NCBI RefSeq assembly: GCF_963082655.1
Contig: NC_081552.1
Span: forward strand, 184,186,571-184,250,570
Reading direction: 5' to 3'
Length of the DNA stretch: 64,000 bases
Origin: Stomoxys calcitrans
Lineage: Eukaryota; Arthropoda; Insecta; Diptera; Muscidae
Shown one piece after another: positions 55,895-64,000 of the stretch. The notes beneath the pieces were generated by a model. It was not told where the DNA came from, searched no databases, and saw only the letters and a list, made by a program, of their open reading frames with translations. Positions within the stretch are counted from its first letter, which is position 1. The number at the start of each line of letters is the position of its first letter. Position numbers and translations under genes: made by a program.

Positions 55895-56279
55895 TAGAAA
55901 AATTTGGTATCCAAATTATGGGGGAGGCCGCCCCACCCACAAAACCGATCAAAAAGAGATATGAACCAATCATGTCACAATGGCTCTCAAATGAAAGGTA
56001 TTTGAGAGTAGAAAATTAATCTGATATCGAATTGTGGGACCAAAAAAAGGACCAATAGTCTAGTGGGCCGCATCGCCCCAAAACACTCCCAAAAGGAACT
56101 TATTTTCTGAAAGGTATTTGGTTGTAGAGAGAGATTTAGATATGCACATTTTGGGACAAATGTCTGAGGCCCTTCTCACCCACAAAATAGCTCAAAACAG
56201 ATCTTTTTTTATTGACCACGGCACCTAAAAGTTTTAGAAAGTGAAAGAAGGCGCAGCGGAGAGGGGTTGGCCCAGCTAG
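55895..56279 (+). mobile_element. Helitron-like element, 3' portion ending CTAG|T
   Basis: Array wording (gaccgccccacccaca variant, tctcaaatgaaaggtatttg) is followed by gaaggcgcagcggagagggg and ccagCTAG then T at 56280. It supplies the intact 3' terminus that is mutated at 40698-40701. Confidence 0.6.
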
Positions 56280-56439
56280 TTCCATATAAATGTCAATTTT
56301 TTACCAATTTCATTCTGAGACCTAAAATTCTCAACAGGATCCCTTAGAAGGACCGATAAAGGTAATTGGTAACGCATCGCCATATTATATCGTATTTTGA
56401 TATTGGGGTCAAAAGGAAAAAAAGGAGGGCATGCGTTTC
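56280..56439. other. Unassigned
   Basis: Nothing was recognised between the Helitron-like end and the ORF1 remnant. Confidence 0.4.
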
Positions 56440-56702
56440 TCTATTTGCGAAAAAATTACTTCCTTACAGCGTGGGACAGTCTAACGTAAAATAAGAACCT
56501 TTGCTAATATACCTAAAATGACTTGGTGATGGCTGTTATTAAAGAGGTAAAGGAAGGCAATACTCCTAGGAACATACGGAGAGTAATATTAGATAGATGC
56601 CCTAATGTCCTTACGAAATTTCCTTATACTTCTCCTTATACTTCTCCAGATTCTAACTTTGTAGGCTAGTATCGGGATCAATTCAAACTAATCTCTTGCT
56701 AA
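56440..56702 (+). pseudogene. Very decayed DUF4780-like ORF1 remnant
   Basis: Frames give NDLVMAVIKEVKEG, then CPNVLTKFPYTSP and YRDQFKLIS, following the order DNLVMAV, VLKEFPGSPP, YRGRYRLIA of LINE-A ORF1 at 20100-20290. It is older and more diverged than the LINE-A copies. Confidence 0.5.
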
Positions 56703-57304
56703 AATTCGATCTTTTTTTCATGGACGGTTATCAAACTCACATTCAAATGGCTTTCTGGCTGGAATATCCCAAGCTTGGCACTCACAAAGCCTTTTTAATT
56801 GATGTGCATAAAAAAATTTTAAAAATTGCCTTTTTATTGTTAAATAATGTGAATGATAAATTCCTCAACGCTCAGACCATTCCTTATGGCGTTGTGCTAC
56901 TATAGTTGAGTAGTCGGAGCAAACATTAATTTTTAATATGATGCATAACAATTTACTGAATAAATGATTGTTGCTGATGGTTTTTGCGATTCAATTAGTC
57001 ATTTGTAATTAGTAAATATTAAATGTATTAAAATTGCAAATGTACAGACATATTTAGAGATGTACATGTCAACCGCCATGTGAAGAGATTACAAATTAGC
57101 AGCAGTATAGTTGTTTAAACGCTTATAGAATGAACCCATAAAATGCCTTTATTCAATCATTATCATACTAAATTATTCAATATTTTCTAACACAAAGCGA
57201 AGCAAATTTCATTTTCGAACAACCTTGGCGTATAGGTATGTCTTCTAAAGCCTGGCTTAGAATCCTTGCAAAAACATCAGGAAGTTATTTCCTTCTCACA
57301 AATA
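56703..57304. other. AT-rich unassigned DNA
   Basis: The open frame at 56696-56905 has no domain. The rest is AT-rich single-copy-like DNA. Confidence 0.4.
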
Positions 57305-57664
57305 GTGGCGATGCACAATGGGATAGAATCGAAAAAAAAATGGAAAAAAGTGTGCCGTATGAGAACGGGTAGAGATATCTCTTTGAAATTTGAAGTGATT
57401 AGAGCTGATAGCGAGATCGTGTGGAAAATTTCAGGGCCCTAGATTGTCCGGGCGCCTTTTGGCAGGTCAAAAATTCTAAGAAAAAAAAAACGAACAGAGA
57501 TATTTAAATATTTTTTTTTAATTTTGTAGATAAAAGAGTTTTAAATAAATAAATTCTGCACGATTTTATTTACAAAAATCCCCAAAATACCCCTTTCGGA
57601 CAAAGATGGTTTTGAAAGTCGGCATTTTTTAGAAAAATTGCTGTTGGGGTTGCAAATATTGTAA
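57305..57664. repeat. Repeat N, copy 2, and A/T-rich flank
   Basis: Positions 57305-57480 match 49485-49695 (cacaatgggatagaatcg, gagaacgggtagagatatct, gcgagatcgtgtg). Beyond that lie A and T runs without structure. Confidence 0.55.
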
Positions 57665-58802
57665 GATGCAAAAAATGTTGCATGGTTCGGCCGGGCAGAA
57701 TATTGGGAACCCACCACCATGGATTCAGCTAAAAATTTATATAAAAAGAATTTTGTTAAAGTGCCCAATTTTATTCTACATATAGGAATCGAACTGGGAT
57801 GATCGAGAGACCGGTTTATATGGGAGCTTAATCGGGTTATAGATCGATTTGGACCGTACTTGGCACAATTGTTGGAAGTCATGCAAACTCGGACAGAAAT
57901 CGCGGCTTGTAAGGGCTCAAGAAGACAAATCGGCAGATTGGTTTATATTGGAGTAATATCATATTCTTGACGATTTGGACCGTACTTGGCACAGTTATTG
58001 AAAGTCATAACGGAACACTACAAGCAAAATTTCAGCCAAATTCGACTAAAATTGCGGCTTCCAGGGACTCAAGTAGTCAAATCGAGAGATCGGTTTATAT
58101 GGGGGGCGTATCAGGTTCTTGACCGATTTGGACCGTACTTAACACAGTTATTGAAAGTCATAACGGAACACTACTAGCAGCCAAATTCGACTAAAATTGC
58201 GGCTTCCAGGGACTCAAGTAGTCAAATCGGGAGATCGGTTCATATGAGAGCAATATCAGGTTCTTGACCGATTTGGACCGTACTTGACACATTTGTCGGA
58301 AGTCATGACTGAATACTATGAGCCAAATCGGATGAAAATTGAGGCTTCCATGGGCCAAAGAAGCCAAATCGGGAGATCGGTTTATATGGGAGCTATACCA
58401 GGTTCTTGACCAAGATCCAAGATCGATTTACATGACAGCTGCATCAGATTTTAGGCCGATTTGAACAATATTTGGCACAGTTATTGGAAGTCATAACAAA
58501 ACACGTCATGCAAAGCTAAGCCAAATTGGATACAAATTGCGCCCTCTACTGGCTCAAGAAGTCAAGATCCAAGATCGGTTTATGTGGCAGCTATATCAAA
58601 ACATGGACCGATGTGACCCATTTACAATCCCATCTGACCTACACTAATAAGAAGTATTGGTGCAAAATTTCAAGCACCTAGCTTTACTTCATCGAAAGTT
58701 AGCTGTGCTTTGGACAGAAAAACGGACGTACAGGCAGACTGACGAACTAGCAGACGGACGGACATGGCTAGATCGACTTAAAATGTCATTTATAGAGAAG
58801 GT
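57665..58802 (-). repeat. Family E repeat (minus)
   Basis: A worn hairpin ggttcggccgggcagaat is at 57684. The accgatttggaccgtactt phrase recurs at 57971, 58123 and 58269 (steps about 150). The left-end block (gacggacggacatggctaga) reaches 58797, where the RTE-like element starts. Confidence 0.8.
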
Positions 58803-59162
58803 ACAGTATACGCATTGACGGATGTATTGGAGAAGTACGAAGCGGATATTACCCCTTGCAGGAAGTACGATCGACCTGGAATGGCGGCACAACACCAAAG
58901 TATGACGAACTATACTATAGCTGACATGACATGAACCACAAGTTTGGTTGTGGTAAGAAGGAGACTGAAACACGTTGTCTTCAGCTATACTCCGGAGCAT
59001 GAGAGGCTAGCCTCAATCTGCATAAAAGCCATATTTTTACACATCAGCCTAATTTGTGCCAATGCCCCCTCGGAAGATAAGGACGAGCAGACCAAGTATA
59101 TTTTCTACGAGCGCCTAGAGAGAGAGAGAATACGATCGCTGCCCTGCTAATGATATTGAAAT

Positions 59163-59292
59163 CGTTCGGACTCGGCTATAAAAAGGTGGCCACTTACCAT
59201 TGAGCTTAAACTTGAATCCGACTGCACTCATTGATATGTGAGAAGTTTGCCCCTGTTCCTTAGCGGAATGTTCATGGGCAAAATTTGTCTGT
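59163..59292 (+). mobile_element. SINE fragment (plus), 5' truncated
   Basis: The sequence ctcggctataaaaaggtggc to tgggcaaaatttg is the 3' half of the SINE. It lies after the endonuclease phrase atattgaaatcgttc. It has no promoter boxes. Confidence 0.75.
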
Positions 59293-59381
59293 ATTTGATA
59301 GGGAACGAAAATATCTTTGGTCCTACAGTTAGAAAATTTAGCATCCACGAGATAACGTCCGATAAGAAGTGCAAATGCGAA

Positions 59382-59637
59382 TTTGCCCCTGAACATTCCA
59401 TTAAGAAACAGGGGCAAACTTCTCACATATCAATGAGTGCAGTCGGATTCAAGTTTAAACTCAATGATAAGGGGCCTCCTTTGGAGAGTAGATTTTACAA
59501 ATGTCCCCAGCGAAATTTGTAATACCTGTGGGGAAAACCACAGCTGAAAATTATTTCTCATGGTCTAGCCAGGTTTCGAAGCCAGGCGTGCAGCGTCATA
59601 CGCTAACATGCTAACCTCTGCGCTACGGTGGCCTCCA
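59382..59637 (-). mobile_element. SINE copy (minus) inside the RTE-like LINE
   Basis: In minus sense: ggaggccaccgtagcgcaga, A box tagcgcagagg, worn B box (ggcttcgaaacctgg), then the body to ggggcaaattcg. It interrupts the endonuclease; roughly 120 bp of endonuclease sequence present in copy 1 is missing around it. Confidence 0.8.
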
Positions 59638-62006
59638 GATCAAGAAGTAAGGAACCAAATTGACCACTTTGTGGTAGATGGCAGGCATTCATCCAGCGTG
59701 TTAGATGTACGAACGATCTGTAGAGAAAACATAGATTCGCATCATTACTTTGTTGCAGCGAAGGTTCGCACTCGTTTGAGAATGGCAAGAAAGTACGATC
59801 TGAAACTGCTCGGAAGCTGGACATTTAAAAGCTGCAAACACAATCGACTGACCCAGCTGCTAAGTGAAAGTACTCCTTGTCCCGGTGATATAACGGCGCA
59901 GTGGCAATCCATTCTCCACTCTATGGAATGACGCGAATTCCGTACTTGGGTACCAGAACCCTCCCAAGAAACCCATGGTACTACCAGGAATGCCAAAAAG
60001 ATAATGAAGCCAAGAATGCGGCATACAGGGCAACCCTACAATCAGTATCAACAGATGAAGGAGACGTATTGGACGAAAAGTAGAGAGGAGAAATGTCTGT
60101 TCCGCAGAAAGAAAAAGGTACTGAAAAGACGTGAGTGTGATCGAATTGAAATGTACAGGAGTCACAATGATGTCCGGAAATTCTACCAAAGAATCAAACA
60201 TCAAACCGATGGCACAGGCACATCCTCTTTAAGAGACGAAGAAGGAAATCTGATACAGATAGGGTGCTGAGGATATGGAAAGAACATTTTACCCTGCTGC
60301 TAGCGTCCGACGAAGGCGACGAAGAGGATACAGCAGAACAAATCCCCAATGATGATATGAATGTTTACCTCCTAGTCAGAATTATGTACAAGTAGCAGTA
60401 ACTTGACTAAAAACAACAAGGCAGCAGGAGCCGATAGGTTGCCCACTGAACTATTTAAGACCGGAGGCAACACGTTGGTAAGGCGTACGCATCAACTTGT
60501 CTGCGAGATCTAGCAAGAAAAAGGCATCCCCGATGATTGGAACCTCAGCATACTATGTCCCGTACACAAGAAAGGAGACAAGACGGAATGTGCAAACTAC
60601 AGAGGAATAAGTCTCCTCCCCATCGCTTACAAGATACTCTCGAGCGTACTGATCTAAAGAATCTAAAGCCGATGAGATACTAATTGGACCCTATCAATGC
60701 GGCTTTAGACCTGGCAAATCCTTCATAGACCAGATATTGCGACAGCCCTATACGTTCAAAAGAATTTCAAGCCATATCTGAATTTGGAATCACTGCAAAA
60801 TTAATTAGACTGTGCAGAATGACACTTGCTTATTCGCCTTCTTCAGTAAGAATAGGAAAGAATCTCTCCGAACCATTTGATATCATACGAGGTTTCAGAC
60901 AAGGAGACAGCATATCGTGTAATCTCTTTAATATCCAGCTAAAGAAGATTATACCAGATGCAAATGTGAATACAACCAGAGAAAACTTGGTACCAAAGTT
61001 CCTATTTCAGTACCATACGGTATTGTTAGTAAAGCTACACCGTTTGGTGTTACCTAACTGGTATTAGTGTTAATTCTTCTTCGATGTCCTCACAGCAGTC
61101 TGTCAGCATGTTTTCCAATTAGACAGTGACCTGTCATGACGGACACATTAACTGAGACGTCTGTTCTAGCCAATGACAGCAATGCGGTAGACCACTTCAA
61201 GTCTAGATTAGGTCACATAGTTCTCTTTGTGACCATACATCATTCGTTGTCCTTCGGGCCTAGTCCTGAAAACTTAGCATACATGTCGCTAGAGGTATAC
61301 CCACAGATTCCAGAATCCCTGGAATGTGTAGGTTAGTTTCTAGACTCGCAAGCTCGTCCGCTTCGGAGTTCCCTGGGAAATATCTGTATATATAACTCAG
61401 AACAGGTGAATTTTGACCATCTCGTTGAGAGATCTGCGACAGTCGATGACGGTTTTTGTGTTCAGAAATACGTTCTCCAGGGATTTAATGGCTGATAAAA
61501 TATTTATGCCAATCGTCGTAATGACATTATATCTTAGCCATTCTATCACTTCCCTAATTGCAAGGATCTCCGCTTGATACACACTGCAGTGGTCGGGTAA
61601 ACTTTTCGATGTGGCCAGTTCGAGATCTTTAGAGTACACTTCACAGCCCACTTGGGCGTTTAATTTGGAACCATCCGTATAGAAGTCTATGTAACTTCTG
61701 ATACCAGGGATATCGTAGTTCCAATCGATTCTATCAGCAATAGTGGTACAGTACTTTTTATGAAAAAGCGGCTCAGGTAGGGTCTAATCCACACTGCCTG
61801 ACCAATGAGAAAGGTCCCTTAACCTCACGGCAGTGGTTGCTGCAATTTGTCTAGCCACAATTTCCAGAGACATAAGATGTATCATTAAATTCAGTGCATC
61901 CGATGGTGTCGTCCCCACTGCGGCTATAATGCACAAATAAGCCATTCTTTGGATCCGGTTAAGTATTGAGCAGTAGGTGGACTTTTGAAGCGCCGTCCAA
62001 CAGACC

Positions 62007-62158
62007 ACAACACTATATAACATTATATTAGGTTGCCCAAAAAGTAATTGTCGGTAATAAAGTAGTAATATAGTCGGCGTTGACAACACTATATAACATT
62101 ATATTGGGTTGCCCAAAAAGTAATTGTCGGTAATATAGTAGTAATATAGTCGGCGTTG
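62007..62158. repeat. 76-bp tandem duplication across host-mariner junction
   Basis: Unit 62007-62082 (21 bp of LINE-A plus 55 bp of mariner left end) is repeated at 62083-62158 with two mismatches. ACAA at both breakpoints is shared by LINE-A (62007) and mariner (just after gttg), suggesting a microhomology event after insertion. Confidence 0.9.
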
Positions 62159-63057
62159 ACAAATTTTTTCAACGGCTTGTGACTCTGTAATTGCATTCTT
62201 TCTTCTGTCAGTTATCAGCTGTTACTTTTAGCTTGCTTTAGAAAAAAAGTGCGCCAAATTTTGTTTACATTTGTTTGTTTGGCGTCAATTTTAATATGGG
62301 TACCACATGTATTGAAAGAAATTCATTTAACAAACCGAATCAATGCTTGTGATTACACCTTAAACGCAATGAATTCGATCCGTTTTTAAAACGAATCATA
62401 ACTGGAGATGAAAAATGGATTGTTTACAACAACGTTAGTCGAAAACGATCATGGTCCAATCATGGTGAACCAGCTCAAACCACTTCAAAGGCTGATATCC
62501 ACCAAAAGAAGGTTATGCTGTCTGTTTGGTGGGATTGGAAGAGTGTGGTATATTTTGAGCTGCTTCCAAGGAACCAAACGATTAATTCGGATGTTTACTG
62601 TCAACAATTGGACAAATTGAATACAGCCATCAAGGAGAAGCGACCAGAATTGGTCAATCGTAAAGGTGTCATACTATTCCACCAGGACAACGCTAGACCG
62701 CACACATCTTTGGTCACTCGCCAAAAAGTGAGTGAGCTTGGCTGAGAACTTTTGATGCATCCACCATATAGCCCTGACCTTGCACCATCAGACTACCATT
62801 TATTTCGATCTTTGCAGAACTCCTTAAATGGTAAAACTTTCGGCAATGATGAGGCTATAAAATCGCACTTGGTTCAGTTTTTTGCAGATAAAGGCCAGAA
62901 GTTCTATGAGCGTGGAATACTAAATTTGCCAGGAAGATGGCAAAAGGTTATCGAACAAAATGGCAATTATATATTTGATTAAAGTTCATTCTAAGTTTTA
63001 TTAAAAATGCATTTACTTTCTTTTAAAAAATCCGCAATTACTTTTTAGGCAACCCAA
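62104..63057 (+). mobile_element. mariner copy 2, same internal deletion (954 bp)
   Basis: TIRs TTGGGTTGCCCAAAAAGTAA / (minus) TTGGGTTGCCTAAAAAGTAA are flanked by TA at 62102-62103 and 63058-63059. It is near-identical to copy 1, with an 11-bp longer spacer (about 62134-62148) near the left end. It is inserted in LINE-A at cattaTA. Confidence 0.95.
62296..62982 (+). pseudogene. mariner transposase, catalytic part only
   Basis: It has the same architecture as copy 1: the HTH half is missing at the same point after the ATG (62296), the TGDEKW, HQDNARPH and PSDYHLF motifs are kept, and the same TGA (62743-62745) is present. A one-base loss near 62352 shifts the frame early. A 3-bp insertion gives VILFHQDN. 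It cannot encode a working enzyme. Confidence 0.95.
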
Positions 63058-63107
63058 TAGTTCTGACAACTGCAGTATATACCCAATGCATTACACGCGG
63101 TCTAAAC

Positions 63108-63414
63108 CCATTCCTATCCAGAATGTCCTTAGAATGGGTAATTTTCCATTTTCACCGCTTTCGAGTACATTTTATTTAACTGTTTAACAAATATTTTATA
63201 ATGACACAATATTTTAAGTACAAAGCTCAACAACACTTCTGGCGTGATGACAAGTATACAAATATGACGCCGTCAATTCAAAATAACCTCCTTTGTCTGG
63301 TATTGAATTGATACAAAATTGTATTAAAAATCTTTGACAAAACTAAATAATACCAGGCGGTATTGGCAAAGTATCGTCCTTTTTCTATCAGTGTAGATAA
63401 GCCACATACATTAC
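63108..63414. other. Unassigned stretch
   Basis: AT-rich; tacaaatatgacgccgtcaa and taccaggcggtattggcaaagtatcgtcc look structured but are not recognised. It separates LINE-A copy 4 from the resumed RTE-like LINE. Confidence 0.4.
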
Positions 63415-63838
63415 TCACTAGAAAACACTTGCTACTCACCTAGGCCAACGACATTGATATCATGGGTCGGTCATCGGAAGTAGTAACTGCAGCCGTTAAA
63501 AGAATCGAAAGAGAATCAGTGAAATTAGGTCTGGCAGTAATTGAAGACAAAGACAAAAGAGAAAATGGATGGTATCAACTTCCACAACGCTTTAGCAGTG
63601 AATACTGGTAAACAGTGGTACTTTGGATTAAGCAAGCAGTTTAGAAACAAGGCCACCTCTCGACAGATGAAGATTACACTCTTCAAAACTCTGATACGAG
63701 ACAGTGCCGGGAATGTTTGAGAGAAAGATTTATCGTAAAATTTATTGACCAGTTTGGATTAATGGAAAGTATCGGCGCCTTATGAACCACGAACTGTATG
63801 AGCTGTATGACTACGTTGGTATAGTAAACAAGTAAAAA
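63415..63838 (+). pseudogene. RTE-like LINE copy 2, resumed RT part
   Basis: The words for ANDIDIMGRSSEVVTAAVKR and ERESVKLGLAV continue RT at the catalytic motif. YADD has become stop-A-N-D (tag gcc aac gac). Then SRQMKITLFKTLI and, over shifts, FERKIYRKIY-, RRLMNHEL-like tail wording reach about 63838. The order matches the expected continuation of 58803-61020. Confidence 0.75.
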
Positions 63839-64000
63839 CACATTAAATTCGGCCGGGCCGAACTTTGGATACTCACCACCTCGGGTATATATGTAAACCC
63901 CCTTTCGTCACAATCCGGTGAAAATTGGGTATACTTATGCACCCAAATACGGCAAGGACATTGAATACTCTAATAAAAATAAGTCACTGTTTAATTTTGT
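63839..64000 (+). repeat. Family F repeat, left end, cut by the window
   Basis: Hairpin TTCGGCCGGGCCGAA (63848-63862), then ctttggatactcaccacctc and aataagtcactgtttaattt, are as at 30759-30935. Confidence 0.85.

Larger units (their letters stand above)
58803..61020 (+). pseudogene. RTE-like LINE copy 2, 5' part (endonuclease and RT)
   Basis: TDVLEKYEADIT and later ASICIKAIFLHISLICANAP are endonuclease. FGPTVRKFSIHE (59310-59345) lies between two SINEs. RTICRENIDSHHYFVAAKVR is the DSDHY motif region (SHHYF here). TLQSVSTDE and the linker follow. In RT, GADRLPTELFK, DWNLSILCPVHKKGDK, CANYRGISLLPIAYKILSS and GFRQGDSISCNLFN are readable. It stops just before the YADD core, which reappears at 63430. 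Stops and shifts occur throughout. Confidence 0.85.
61075..63107 (-). pseudogene. LINE-A copy 4, split by mariner
   Basis: In minus order: an RT scrap at 63107-63060 (gtttagaccgcgtgtaatgc, TAVV), the mariner, then ALQKSTYCSILNRIQRMAYL and LEIVARQIAATTAVRLRDLS (62000-61800). RNase H follows: SVYQAEILAIREVIEWLRYN (61590-61535), IKSLENVFLN and GNSEADELA (61375-61348). The knuckle region continues to 61075, where the 3' tail is lacking. The whole copy lies between the two parts of the RTE-like LINE. Confidence 0.8.

Overview
This window looks like repeat-rich, AT-rich intergenic and genic DNA from a higher fly. A muscid or related calyptrate is my best guess, from recall of the very abundant GGCCGAA-hairpin repeats and of the LINE, SINE, Helitron and mariner types present. 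That guess is inference. Only one host gene is well supported: a two-exon gene at 4221-5286 (+) for a CUE-domain protein orthologous to vertebrate CUEDC1, with a likely 3' UTR to about 6000. Nothing in the window suggests a prokaryote, an operon or a CRISPR array.

Almost everything else is transposable-element debris, and none of the transposon genes is intact. I use local family letters. LINE-A has a DUF4780-like ORF1, then RT, RNase H and a Cys/His knuckle; copies lie at 9.4-10.2, 18.8-21.2, 26.1-26.4, 35.4-38.1, 54.2-55.3 and 61.1-63.1 kb. LINE-B has an N-terminal PHD-like finger, an APE endonuclease, RT, RNase H and a knuckle; copies lie at 1.4-3.3, 7.4-8.8, 33.0-34.6 and 55.3-55.5 kb. 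An RTE-like LINE lies at 47.3-49.3 and 58.8-63.8 kb, with loose C-terminal pieces at 24.4-24.9 and 54.6 kb. Other LINE scraps are scattered. DNA transposons are two near-identical internally deleted mariners (52.7 and 62.1 kb), a Tc1-like remnant (13.3 kb), a pogo/Tigger-like terminal-inverted-repeat (TIR) frame (10.9-16.4 kb) and Helitron-like arrays (14.3-15.8, 34.6-35.4, 38.6-40.7 and 55.9-56.3 kb). At least six copies of a tRNA-derived SINE are present.

Three non-coding repeat families dominate. Family E carries a CCTCCACCAT end, a GGCCGAA hairpin end and 150-bp internal units. Family F carries the same hairpin and a 153-bp array. Family D carries CCCTACACC ends and TA microsatellites. 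They account for most of the short spurious ORFs.

Layout: 0-4 kb E and LINE-B debris; 4-6 kb the CUE gene; 6-10 kb E and LINE debris; 10.9-16.4 kb the pogo-framed nest; 17.5-28 kb E, LINE-A and mosaic LINE fragments; 27.8-32.5 kb E and the F array inside a foldback element; 33-40.7 kb LINE-B, LINE-A and Helitron; 40.7-42.5 kb quiet single-copy-like DNA; 42.5-51.9 kb SINE, E, D and RTE; 52-64 kb mariners and the deepest nest (RTE containing LINE-A containing mariner, plus two SINEs). The elements do not form a pathway. Their interest lies in nesting order, shared deletions and arrays.
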